A DNA stretch of 36,828 bases, from positions 1 to 36,828 of the forward strand of contig JAZOLG010000013.1 in the NCBI GenBank assembly GCA_045652765.1. Direction: 5' to 3'. The DNA is from UBA1231 sp045652765 (lineage in GTDB: Bacteria > Bacillota_I > Bacilli_A > ML615J-28 > CAG-313). Shown one piece after another: positions 8,821 through 18,400 of this stretch. The translations under genes were made by a program, and so were the position numbers. The notes beneath the pieces were generated by a model. The model had not been told where the DNA came from, did no database searches, and was given only the letters and a program-made list of their open reading frames with translations. How positions within the stretch are numbered: the stretch's first letter is position 1; the number at the start of each line of letters is the position of its first letter.

Positions 8821-8827
8821 TTATAAT
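8798..8827 (+). promoter_or_regulatory. Weak candidate promoter of rnpB
   Basis: TATAAT at 8822-8827, directly after the pnp stop codon, has an imperfect -35 (CTGAAC at 8798-8803, 18 bases away) inside the end of pnp. It would start the RNA near 8834, where the RNase P P1 helix begins. Confidence 0.45.
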
Positions 8828-8830
8828 ATT

Positions 8831-9167
8831 AACACATGGGTAATCGAGCAACATTAGTTGTTAGGAAAGTCCATACTAGCACAAGCTGAGATGCTTGTAG
8901 TGATTGTGCTTAACGAACAAATAAGTTAAGGCAGATAAAACTGACGGCGATTAATAATCCTAAACTTATGCATGGATTATATCATAAAGTGCCACAGAGA
9001 CGAGTTCTTTGGAAACAAAGAAAGTGGAACGGGTAAACCCCTCAAGCTAGCAACCCAAATTTTGGTCGGGGCATGGCAAATTCGAAAATGAACGAAAATG
9101 CTGCACAGAACGTGAGATAAATGATTACCACCAGCAATGGTACAGAATATGGCTTATAGTGTGTTAT
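8831..9167 (+). ncRNA. rnpB: RNase P RNA, class B
   Basis: Catalytic RNA that removes 5' leaders from tRNA precursors. Landmarks of the Bacillus-type (class B) molecule follow in order: GGGTAATCG, AGGAAAGTCCATACT (universal P4 5' region), GCTGAGATG with GTAGTG, AAGTGCCACAGAGACGAG, GTGGAACGGGTAAACCCCTCAAGC, AACCCAAATTTTGGT, ATGATTACC and the closing ACAGAATATGGCTTATAG (P4 3' strand). AACACA at 8831 pairs with TGTGTT at 9160, forming P1 and defining the ends. At about 337 bases it is shorter than the ~400-base Bacillus RNA, with reduced distal helices near the 3' part. A terminator follows at once. Confidence 0.95.
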
Positions 9168-9181
9168 ATAAATAAAAATAT

Positions 9182-9210
9182 AAATCTCACCAAAAGGTGA
9201 GATTTTGTTT
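9182..9210 (+). terminator. Terminator of rnpB
   Basis: AAATCTCACC, loop AAAA, GGTGAGATTT, then TGTTT. A perfect 10-base-pair stem between rnpB and engB. Confidence 0.92.
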
Positions 9211-9224
9211 ATTAGGAGGTTAAA

Positions 9225-9800
9225 ATGTTAATAAATACTTCTGAATATTTAAAAAGCGTTGTAAAAGTAGTAGATTATCCCAATCCAGAAATGCCTCAAT
9301 ATTTATTGATGGGCAGATCAAATGTAGGTAAAAGTTCTTTTATTAATGCACTTGCAAATAGAAAAAAATTAGCTTATACTTCTTCAAAACCTGGTAAAAC
9401 ACAAACACTGAACTTTTATTTAATGAATAATTCTTTTATGTTGGTGGATGCACCTGGTTACGGTTATGCAAAAACAGCAAAAGAATCGAGAGTTGACTTT
9501 GGTGGACTATTAGAAAATTATTTAAATTCAAATGTAAATTGTAAGGGTATCTTTTTAATTGTTGATATTCGTCACGAACCTACTGAAGATGATAAACTTG
9601 TTTATGAGTTTTTAAAACAATTTAATATTAATTTGTATGTTGTAGGAACTAAAGTTGATAAGATTGGAAAAAGCTTTATTCAACGACAAACTAATTTGAT
9701 TAGAAAAAGCTTTAATATGAATGTTGATGAGAAGATTTATGTGTTTTCTGCTGAAACAAAGTTTAAAATAGAAGAAATTGAAAGGATTTTTATAATTTAG
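9225..9800 (+). CDS. engB: Ribosome-assembly GTPase EngB/YsxC (YihA)
   Basis: A 191-residue TrmE-Era class GTPase needed for late 50S assembly. Visible motifs: G1 GRSNVGKSS (30-38), G2 region SSKPGKTQT, G3 DAPGYGYA (75-82) and G4 TKVDK (142-146), with the short G5-like SAET. Length is typical. ATG follows AGGAGG. It starts 15 bases after the rnpB terminator with no clear promoter of its own, so it probably depends on read-through or a weak site. In Bacillus subtilis the spoVID-ysxE pair lies downstream of ysxC (engB) after the hem genes; here the hem genes are absent and spoVID follows directly. Confidence 0.96.
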   Translation: MLINTSEYLKSVVKVVDYPNPEMPQYLLMGRSNVGKSSFINALANRKKLAYTSSKPGKTQTLNFYLMNNSFMLVDAPGYGYAKTAKESRVDFGGLLENYLNSNVNCKGIFLIVDIRHEPTEDDKLVYEFLKQFNINLYVVGTKVDKIGKSFIQRQTNLIRKSFNMNVDEKIYVFSAETKFKIEEIERIFII

Positions 9801-9820
9801 TATAATTTTAACTTTTCTAT

Positions 9821-9842
9821 CATATTATAAAATGGTGATATG
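9821..9842 (+). promoter_or_regulatory. Candidate sporulation-type -10 and start region of spoVID
   Basis: CATATTAT at 9821-9828 resembles the sigma-E -10 (CATACANT) and sits just before AAATGGTGAT and the start codon. The start region of spoVD at 23950-23974 is nearly the same (21 of 25 bases). The -35 is poor and the implied leader is very short, so this is tentative. Confidence 0.3.
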
Positions 9843-10355
9843 ATGAAAATTGAAGTATTAAATAATTGCTTTATTGAACTAGATGACTTAATTAAGGTAT
9901 TAAACGTTAAGTGTAGTTTGTTCAATTATAATTTTGATAATGGAATTTTGAAAGGCATTTTGCAATTTGAGGGTGAATATATTAATAGTTCGTCCTCTTT
10001 TGATGAGCCTTTCAATTTTTTTAAAGAAATTCCTTTTGAAATAGTTTTTGTAGAAAAAGTTGAATATCTAAATGATGTAACAATTAATGGTTTTGAATAT
10101 TTTGAGGTTGAAAGAAGAGGAATTGAAACAGAAGTAAAACTATTAATATCGAATTATGATGAACGTCATAGTTCAAAAAATGATTATGATATTATTGATT
10201 CTAATTTAGAAAATAGCGAATATGATATTATCAAAGAAGATGTAGAAAATGAAATTGATAACATATTGACTGATGCTTTAATAGATAGTAATAATAGCCC
10301 CAAAAAAGAAACTGTTTTTCCCACCAATTCAGGAAGAACAAAAATTAAACTATAA
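9843..10355 (+). CDS. spoVID: SpoVID-like spore envelope morphogenetic protein, N-terminal domain
   Basis: About 170 residues (an ATG at 9840 is also in frame; 9843 has better spacing from GGTGAT). The first ~105 residues match the SpoVID N-terminal domain pattern: ILKGILQFEGEY (GxLxxxGEY), FFKEIPFEIVF (IPxxI), VEYLNDVTINGFEYFEVE, and a final strand LLI. After this comes an acidic low-complexity tail (IIDSNLENSEYDIIKEDVENEIDN), as in Bacillus SpoVID, where it is far longer. SpoVID links the SpoIVA basement layer to coat encasement around the forespore. The C-terminal LysM domain of Bacillus SpoVID is absent. The frame stops at 10355 just after a C4A6 run, where the reading frame of the next gene is already open (from 10285), so the protein may really continue into that frame. 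Assignment rests on remembered family pattern plus synteny. Confidence 0.7.
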   Translation: MKIEVLNNCFIELDDLIKVLNVKCSLFNYNFDNGILKGILQFEGEYINSSSSFDEPFNFFKEIPFEIVFVEKVEYLNDVTINGFEYFEVERRGIETEVKLLISNYDERHSSKNDYDIIDSNLENSEYDIIKEDVENEIDNILTDALIDSNNSPKKETVFPTNSGRTKIKL

Positions 10356-11283
10356 CAAAAATCAGAATATAATTTATGACTACTATGATTTAAAAATAGT
10401 AAAAGAAAAAAATAATACAAATAAAACAAAATTATTGTATTGTAGTGAAGAAAAATGCTTTGTTATTAAATATATCGATCATGATTCTTCAAAAATATTT
10501 GAATTTTTAGAAAATTCGGGCGTTAATAATGTTATATTTCCTCGACCAAACCTTTATCAAAACTATGTATCGAAAAATACTAATAAATTCTATTATATAA
10601 CAGATTATTTTAAATCTAATGAAACTATTTCTGAGAAAAAAGCTACTGATTTATTTTGTGAATTAACAAAATTACATGAAAAAACAGTTTTTCCAAGACA
10701 ACTTAATCAAAATAATTATCGAAATAAATTTGATGAGCTTAGTAAAAGACTTGATTACTTATTTAAAAAAATAGAAGAATATATTAGAAGTTTAGAAAAT
10801 AAAAAAATTGATTATAATAGTTATCAAATATTATCAAATTACTATATTATTTTAAATGCTAAACAAGAACTTGTAAGATTAGAGAAAAAAATAATTTTAA
10901 GTATTAAAGATAAAGAAAGTATTAATTATAGTTTTGTACATAATGATCCTAAACTAGAACACATGTTATATATTCGTGGTGACAAATATTTGATAAGCTT
11001 GGATAAAGGTAAAATGGGTATATTTAGTTTGGATTATGCAAAGTTTTATGTTGAAAATAAAGATTTAAATATTGATGTCAAAACATTAATTCTAAATGAA
11101 TTTAATAAGTATGAGACTGAATTCTATTATGATTATTTTAGGTTTTCTGTGCTAATAATATATATTTTTCGTAATTTGTTTACTACTGATTTAAGTACAA
11201 ATGTTAATATTTTCCTTAGTGTTACACGAAATATTGAAACATTTATGAAAGATTTTCCAGATAAATTAATAAAAGATAATTAA
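10285..11283 (+). CDS. ysxE: YsxE/CotS-like spore coat pseudokinase; start unclear, probably joined to spoVID by frameshift
   Basis: Open from 10285 to 11283. The first conventional start in frame is a TTG at 10435 without a Shine-Dalgarno site, and it would cut off the first strands of the kinase N-lobe (NIIYDYYDLKIVKEKNN lies upstream). No ATG or GTG occurs between 10285 and 10435. The body looks like an aminoglycoside-phosphotransferase/CotS fold: CFVIKYI (beta-3 Lys), NYSFVHNDPKLEHML in place of HGDxxxxN, and LISLDKGKMG in place of the DFD/DFG loop. Catalytic Asp is kept, but the metal-binding Asn is His, so activity is doubtful. In Bacillus ysxE, a CotS-family coat-associated gene, directly follows spoVID. 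The C4A6 run at 10298-10307 is one base away from giving a continuous SpoVID-YsxE fusion. Confidence 0.6.
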   Translation: MVIIAPKKKLFFPPIQEEQKLNYNKNQNIIYDYYDLKIVKEKNNTNKTKLLYCSEEKCFVIKYIDHDSSKIFEFLENSGVNNVIFPRPNLYQNYVSKNTNKFYYITDYFKSNETISEKKATDLFCELTKLHEKTVFPRQLNQNNYRNKFDELSKRLDYLFKKIEEYIRSLENKKIDYNSYQILSNYYIILNAKQELVRLEKKIILSIKDKESINYSFVHNDPKLEHMLYIRGDKYLISLDKGKMGIFSLDYAKFYVENKDLNIDVKTLILNEFNKYETEFYYDYFRFSVLIIYIFRNLFTTDLSTNVNIFLSVTRNIETFMKDFPDKLIKDN

Positions 11284-11468
11284 TTATCATAAAATATCAA
11301 ACAAAAAAAGAGAATTATAAGAAATAGTAGGTTAAACTTTGTAAGATTAATAATCGTAATAAATAATTGCCAGTAAAAAATATGTTTTATTATATAACCA
11401 TATCTACTAAATATTTTTTTAATAATTGAATAATATTTTTGAAATAATGTTTTAAAATATTCTTTCAT
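11280..11468 (-). CDS. Hypothetical small membrane protein
   Basis: A 62-codon reading frame on the minus strand, ATG at 11468, preceded on that strand by GGTGAT at five-base spacing. It starts with a basic half (MKEYFKTLFQKYYSIIKKIF) and ends with one or two hydrophobic segments (LLFLIILFFCLIF). It is convergent with the ysxE-like gene, overlapping its stop by four bases, and divergent from ylbN. It fills most of the 280-base gap 11284-11563. I recognise no family. An AT-rich spacer could produce such a frame by chance; the ribosome site is the main support. Confidence 0.35.
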   Translation of the reverse strand: MKEYFKTLFQKYYSIIKKIFSRYGYIIKHIFYWQLFITIINLTKFNLLFLIILFFCLIFYDN

Positions 11469-11514
11469 AAGTAATCACCACTATATTATATTCAAAAAAA
11501 TGTATATGTTTCTT

Positions 11515-11543
11515 TTGACAAAATATATAGTTTAGTGTATAAT
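11515..11543 (+). promoter_or_regulatory. Perfect consensus promoter of ylbN-rpmF
   Basis: TTGACA at 11515-11520 and TATAAT at 11538-11543, spacing 17: an exact sigma-A consensus, as expected for a highly expressed ribosomal protein operon. The leader is only about 14 bases. Confidence 0.93.
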
Positions 11544-11563
11544 ATATAGGTCAGGAGTTTCAT

Positions 11564-12019
11564 ATGAAGTGGTCACTACAACAACTACAAAAGATAACAA
11601 AATTTCCGTACATTTTTAAACTTGAATCTAATTTTCAAAATTTTTTGAATGAGATTAAAGATACGGGTGCTGAAACCGATATTTTAGATGTTTTATCTGT
11701 AGATTGCGAAATTTCTATTAATAAAATTGATTATCAAACTTTTAAATTTGACTATCAAATAAATGCTAAATTATTATTAGAATGTGCTCTTACGCTAGAA
11801 CCTGTAGAATACAATATGAATCTACAAATTTCTGAAACGTATAGCAAGAATCCAGAAGAAGATATGTATTCTTTCGAAGGAAATTCAATCGATACAGAAT
11901 TGGCTGTATGGAGTAATATTGTTATAAATATTCCTATTAGAGTTGTTAGAGATGACGCATATGAGATTTTAAAAGAGCGTAATATTGCGCTAAATGAAAT
12001 ACCTGATGAAAATGAGTAG
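11564..12019 (+). CDS. ylbN: DUF177 / YceD family protein (YlbN), 23S rRNA accumulation factor
   Basis: A 151-residue protein with the DUF177 layout: an N-terminal MKWSLQQLQK, central beta-strands, a CALTLEPV segment matching the family's CxRCLEPV (second Cys lost), and a C-terminal NIVINIPIRVVRDDA motif followed by an acidic end. The family is nearly always located directly upstream of rpmF and is implicated in 50S/23S rRNA accumulation; the molecular role is not settled. rpmF starts 12 bases after its stop. Start ATG follows CAGGAG. Confidence 0.88.
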   Translation: MKWSLQQLQKITKFPYIFKLESNFQNFLNEIKDTGAETDILDVLSVDCEISINKIDYQTFKFDYQINAKLLLECALTLEPVEYNMNLQISETYSKNPEEDMYSFEGNSIDTELAVWSNIVINIPIRVVRDDAYEILKERNIALNEIPDENE

Positions 12020-12031
12020 AGAGGTGTTAAA

Positions 12032-12232
12032 ATGGGAGCTATAGCTCAACAACGCCGTGTTTCTAAAACACGTAAAGCAAAAAGACGTACTCACTATAAA
12101 TTATCTGTTCCAGGAATGGTAATCTGTTCAAACTGTGGTGAATATAAATTATCACACCGTGTTTGTCCAGTATGTGGATATTATAATGGACGTCAAGTAA
12201 AAGAGATTAAAGCTAAAAAAGAAGCTGAATAA
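12032..12232 (+). CDS. rpmF: 50S ribosomal protein L32 (zinc-binding form)
   Basis: A 66-residue protein: basic N-terminus with VSKTRKAKRRTHYKL, then four cysteines in CSNC (32, 35) and CPVC (45, 48) that form the zinc knuckle, and a charged tail. The presence of all four cysteines marks the zinc-dependent C+ form. GAGGTG precedes the ATG. It shares a transcript with ylbN and ends at a strong terminator. Confidence 0.98.
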   Translation: MGAIAQQRRVSKTRKAKRRTHYKLSVPGMVICSNCGEYKLSHRVCPVCGYYNGRQVKEIKAKKEAE

Positions 12233-12242
12233 TCTATTTATG

Positions 12243-12268
12243 AAACTCTTCGAAAGAAGAGTTTTTTT
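12243..12268 (+). terminator. Terminator after rpmF
   Basis: AAACTCTTC, tetraloop GAAA, GAAGAGTTT, then T5. A compact perfect hairpin with a stable GNRA-type loop. Confidence 0.94.
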
Positions 12269-12366
12269 ATGTTATATAGTAGGAAAAAATTATTTATCAA
12301 TTTTATATATTTTCATGAAAATTTAATGAAAATAATTGAAAATAGTGAAAACGTTTTATTAAATGT

Positions 12367-12395
12367 TTGAAAAAAAAATAACTTTGTGATAAAAT
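12367..12395 (+). promoter_or_regulatory. Promoter of the giant lipoprotein gene (extended -10)
   Basis: TTGAAA at 12367-12372 and TAAAAT at 12390-12395, spacing 17, with TGA immediately before the -10 (extended TGn). It is followed by AGGAGG at 12408-12413 and the ATG at 12424. Confidence 0.75.
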
Positions 12396-12423
12396 AATCG
12401 AGTAAATTAGGAGGTTAATTTAT

Positions 12424-15400
12424 ATGAAACTATTTAAACGTATTTTTACCTTCTCAGTTATGATGATACTTGGTGTTTTAGTTTTAGCATCTTGTACTTT
12501 AACTGGTGGAGCTAAAAAAGTTAAAATTGACATGTTAGCACGTGTTTATGTTTCACAAACTTACGACTTAGTCGCAAAAGATGAAAATGGTGAAATATTA
12601 ACTGATGTTAACTGGTCTATTTCTGAAGGATCTGAATTTGCTGTTATTCAAGACGGTAAATTAGTCCCTGTTAAAGCTGGTGTATTTACTTTAACAGTAA
12701 CAAACGGAAAAGACACTGATGAAAAGAAATTCTCTGCTGTAAACCCTATTTCATGGGATATTAAATACAATCTTAATGGTGGAGAAGAAAGTGAAGAACT
12801 ATTCACATCTTATAACGAATTCGATGAAGGAAAAGCATTAGCAACTCCTTTACGTAAAGGTTATACTTTTGCTGGATGGTACGAAAATGATGAATTCGAA
12901 GGAGAAGCTGTTACTGTAGTAAATGGTGCAAGTAATGGTAGAAACATCGAATTATATGCTAAATGGGAACTTAATGTTTATTCATTAGAATTTGATTTAG
13001 CTGGTGGTGTTGCATCAGAATTACCTGAATCATACTCTGTTGAAAACCCAATCGCTTCATTACCTGAAGTTTCTAAAGAAAATTACACATTCTTAGGGTG
13101 GTTTACTGAAGAAGGTGAAAAAGTAGAAGAATTAGGTCAAGAAGTAGTTGGTGTTACTAAATTAGTTGCTCATTTCGAAGCAATTTCTTATGAAATCTCT
13201 TATGAATTAAATGGTGGTTCAGTTGAAGGTAACCCTGCAACTTACACTGTTTTAGATGAATTTGAATTAGTTGCTCCAACAAAAACTGGTTACACATTCC
13301 TTGGTTGGGAATTAAATGGTGCATTTGTTTCTAAAATTGAAAAAGGAACAAGTGGTGCTTTACAATTAGTTGCTAAATGGGAACTTAATGTTTATACATT
13401 AGAATTTGATTTAGCTGATGGTAAATGTGAAAACTTACCTGTTTCTTACTCAATTGAAGCTCCAATCGCATCTTTACCAGAAGCTTCTAAAGAACATTAT
13501 ACTTTCTTAGGTTGGTATGATGGTGAAACTAAAGTTGAAGCTTTAGGTGCTGAAAACTTAGGTGTAACTAAACTTGTTGCTAAATTCGAAGCTGTTGCTT
13601 ACGAAATTAGTTATGAATTAAACGGTGGTTTAGTTGAAGGTAACCCTGCAACATATACTGTTGAAGACGAAGTTAAATTAGTTGCTCCAACTAAAGCTGG
13701 TTATAAATTCCTTGGTTGGGAATTAAATGGTGCTTTAGTAGAAGTTATTGCAAAAGGTACTAGTGGTGCATTAGCTCTTACTGCTAAATGGGAAGTTGTA
13801 GTTTATGCATTAGAATTTGATTTAGCTGGTGGTAAATGTGAAAACTTACCTGCTTCATATTCAATTGAAGCTCCAATTGCATCTTTACCAGAAGCTGCTA
13901 AAGAACATTATACTTTCTTAGGTTGGTATGATGGTGAAACTAAAGTTGAAGCTTTAGGTGCTGAAAACTTAGGTGTAACTAAATTAGTTGCTAAATATGC
14001 TCCTGTTGTTTATGAAATTGCATATGAATTAAATGGTGGATCAGTTGAAGGTAACCCTGTAACTTACACTATCGAAGACGAAGTTAAATTAGTTGCTCCA
14101 ACTAAACTTGGTTATGTATTCCAAGGTTGGGAATTAAATGGTGAAGTAGTAGAAGTTATCGCTAAAGGTACAACTGGTAACTTACAATTAGTTGCAACAT
14201 GGAAAGAATTATCTTATACTGTTAAATTTGATTACAATGATGGAACAGATTATGGAACAGTATTAACTATTGATGAATTTGCTGATCAAATCGTTAAACT
14301 ATTCAATAGTACTGGTGCTAGTGATGCAAAAGTAACTACTAAAGAAGACTTCAAAGCTACATCTCATCCTAACATTAAATATGTATGGAATAATGCTCAA
14401 AATTTAGCTGATTATAAGTGGTTCTTTGAATTTGCTATTCAAGAATTAAGAGCACAAGCTGAAGTATCTAAACCATCTGATATGTCATATGTAAATTCTA
14501 CAATTGAAATGTTAGAAAAAATGGCTGCTGGTGATACAACAGCTGTTGGTGGTGGAAACTATGCAGATGCAAGAACAATTTTCCGTTTCTTGATTGAAGG
14601 TTTAATTAATAAAAAATTAGTTGAAACTGGTACTTCATATTATCAAAACTTAATGGTTGATTATTCAACTGCTGAAGCTCAACAAAGATTCCTTGATGCT
14701 CAAGGTGGTGATATGCCAAGTGAAGAATTATTATTTGGTGCTCAATTACCTACTCCAACAAGAGAACATTATGTATTCTTAGGTTGGTTCATTGGAGAAA
14801 ATAAAGTTGAAACAGTAACTGGCAATATGACAGTTGTTGCTCAATGGGAATTAGCTAAATATGAAATCGTACTTGATTTTAATGGTGGTGTTTTAGAAGG
14901 TTGTGATTTAGAAACATTCACTAAAGAATTAATTGATATGTTCAATAAAGATGGCGGAAGTAGTACTTTAACTACTGCTGAAAACTTTAAAGGTACATCT
15001 CATCCTCAAATTAAAAATGTTTGGTCAAAAGCTGAAAATCTAGCTGCTTATAAATGGTTCTTTGAATTCGCTTTACAAGAAATCACTATTGCAGCTGAAG
15101 CTAATGGATTATTAAATGAAGAATATTATTTAAATACTAAGATTATGTTAGAAGGCATGATCGCTGGTGATACTAATGCTGTTAATATTAATGATGGTGG
15201 TAACGCTAGAACTGTATTCCGTTGGTGGATTGAAGGTTTATTAAATAGTAAATTACCTACTAATACTATTCTTTATAATGGTTACATGACTGACTATTCA
15301 AATGCTGAAAATATGAATAAGTTCTTAGCTAAACTTGCTGAACCTTATACTCATTTACAATTAACAATTAATGATCAATTACCTGTTATGGATAGAGAAG

Positions 15401-18400
15401 GTTACATTTTCTTAGGTTGGTATGATGGTGAAACAAAAGTTGAAAAAATCACTGGTAATGCTAACTTATTAGCTAAATGGGAAGTTATTAAATTTGAAAT
15501 TGAATACGATCTAAACGGTGGTGCTTGGGCTGAAGGTCAAGAACCAGTAACTGAATTTGTTTGGAACGAAGAAGTTGAATTATTAGTTCCAATTAAAGAA
15601 GGTTATACATTCTTAGGATGGACACAAGCTGGTGCTTACGTTGATGAAATCGGTAATGCTAACTATAAATTAACTGCTAAATGGCGTGACAATACTCAAA
15701 CAGGTTACGAAGTAATCTTTGATTTAAATGGTGGTTCATTCGAAAAGAACTTAGATCAATTCTCTGAAGAATTAATCGCTATGTTTAATAGAGATGGCGG
15801 AAGTAGTACTGTTACTACAAAAGAAAATTTCAAAGCTACATCTCATCCACAAATCAAGAATGTTTGGGCTATTGAAGCAAATCTAACTGCTTATAAATGG
15901 TTATTTGAATTTGCAATTGAAGAATTAACTGCTGCTGCAGCTGCAAATAACGTTTCTAATTTAACTTACTTAAATAGTACAGTTGAAATGTTAGAAAAAA
16001 TGATTGCTGGTGATACAACAGCTATTGGTGGAAGCTATGCTGATGCAAGAACTATCTTCCGTTTCTGGTTAGAAGGTTTAATGAACAGCAAACTTGTTGA
16101 TACAGCAACATCATATTATCAAAATTTAATGATTGACTACTCTGATCCTGTAAATATGAACAGATTTGTTCAAGAATATTGTCCAGTTGAAGCTACTGTT
16201 GAACCTAATGAAGAACTTCCTGTAGCTGTTAGAGCTGATCATATTTTCTTAGGTTGGTTCGTTAATGGTCAAAAAGTTGAATTCGCTACTGGAAATGATG
16301 TATTAGTAGCTAAATGGATTCATGTTGATGATTATGAATGGACTGTAGAATTCGATTTAAACGGTGGTGCATGGGAAGGTCAAACAATTAGTGTATTCGC
16401 TGATCAAATCGTTAAATTATTTAATAGTACTGGTGCTAGTGATGCAGTAGTAACTGTTAAAGAAAACTTTAAAGGAACATCTCATCCTAACATTAAATAT
16501 GTATGGAATAATGCTCAAAACTTAGCTGCTTATAAATGGTTCTTTGAATTTGCTATTCAAGAATTAAGAGCTCAAGCTGAAGTATCTAAACCATCTGACA
16601 TGTCATATGTAAATTCTACAATTGAAATGTTAGAAAAAATGGCTGCTGGTGATACTACAGCTGTTGGCGGAAGTTATGCTGACGCTAGAACAATCTTCCG
16701 TTTCTGGATTGAAGGTTTAATTAATGAAAAATTACCTGAAACAGGAACTTCATATTATCAAAATTTAATGGTTGATTACTCTATTGCTGAAAATCAAGCT
16801 AGATTCTTAAAGGCATTTGCAGTAATTGACAATACTTATACTTCTAAAGAATTATTACCTACTCCTGTAAAAGAAGGTCATTTATTCCTTGGTTGGGCTT
16901 ACGAAGGTTCAATCATTGAATCAGTTAAAGGTAACTGGTCTTTAGTTGCTCAATGGTTAGATTTAGCTAATACTGAATATTCTATTAGTTATGATCTTGC
17001 TGAAGGTTCATGGGCTGAATTAGAAGGTCCAACATCATTCAAATATAACCAATTCGCAACACTTGTTGAACCTGTAAGAGAAGGTTACAAATTTGTTGGT
17101 TGGTTTGAAAATGGTGAACGTGTAGTTGAAATTAAAGAAAACCGTGATTACAACTTAGTGGCTGAATGGGAATCTGAATCTCAAGAAGAACCACAAGAAG
17201 TCATTGTTTACGTTGGTGAAGGTAAAGATTATTCTTCATTAAACGAAGCTGTTGCTAGTGTTGCTGATGGTACTACTATCGTTATTGAAGCTGGTGAACA
17301 TGAATTAGGTGCAATCATTGATAAGAGTATCAAGATTGTTGGTCCTAATGCTGGTTTAGGAGCTTTAGATGCAAGAGGTCCTGAAGCTGTTATTAATGTT
17401 GTAAAAGACATTGAAAGCAACATCACTGGTGCAAGAATTATATTTGATGGTGTACACTTAAAAGGTGCTGGTGGAGGCGCTGGTGTTGCAGGTCGTTACT
17501 TCCAAGATGGCGGAAACATCAAATATTTAGAATTCAGTAGTTGTGTAATTTCTGACATGAATACTTTCTTAAGAATTGGTAATAGTAATACTAATGCTTC
17601 TGTATTAATGGAAAACTGTTATGTACACACTATTGGTCAATTCATTATCTGGACTGCTGGTGACATTAATAAGATTACTTTAATTGGTAACTATATTGAT
17701 GCTTCTACTTGTGGTTCTGTTACAAATGCTGCTGCTGCTTTATTCAGAGTAAGAAATGGTTGGTTAGAAGCTTATAATAATACATTTAATGGAGATTCTT
17801 ATAATACTCCTGGTTACTTCGAATGTTCTGCAGAAGCTTCAAAAGTAATGTACAATACATTTATCGGTGTAACATTATTTGTTCATCCAACTGCTGCAAA
17901 CATTATTACATTTGATCAAAACTTATACTTAAATCATGATGGTCAACCATTAGCTGCATCTCCTGTTACTGGTGGTGGAACTATCGTTAAAGATGCTAAA
18001 GTTGCTTCTAGTAAAGAAGAAGTTGAAGCTTTATTTATGAACTATTTAATTAATGTATATCCTGATCGTTACTTTACAGTTAACTTTGATGCTGCAAATG
18101 GTAACTTAACATCAGATGTTCCTGCAATTTATGATGCAGAAGCTGGAATTGATGCATTACCAAGTGTTGAAAGAGAAGGATTTATTTTCCTTGGATGGGA
18201 ATTAAATGGTGAATTAGTACAAACAATTCCTGCTGGTACTAAGGGTAATTTAACTCTTATTGCTAAATGGAGAGAAATCGCTTTAGTTGTTGATGGTACA
18301 ACTGAAGAAGGACACTATGCTACATTAGCTGATGCATTAGCTGCTGCAAAAGATGGCGATATCATCAAGCTTGTTGCTGGTGAATACTTAGAAAACGTAA

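Noticed and set aside
8831..9167. Possible protein-coding or tmRNA content between pnp and engB
   Set aside because: No frame of useful length; the conserved blocks match RNase P RNA class B in order and no tmRNA tag or tRNA-like ends are present.
9800..9828. Full sigma-E promoter before spoVID
   Set aside because: The -10-like CATATTAT is reasonable but the -35 position (GTATAAT) fits poorly and the start point would fall on the ribosome site; kept only as a tentative start-region feature.
12970..16960. Repeats in the giant gene as a CRISPR array or non-coding satellite
   Set aside because: The repeats are in one uninterrupted reading frame, have a period of about 205-411 or 630 bases and encode protein domains.
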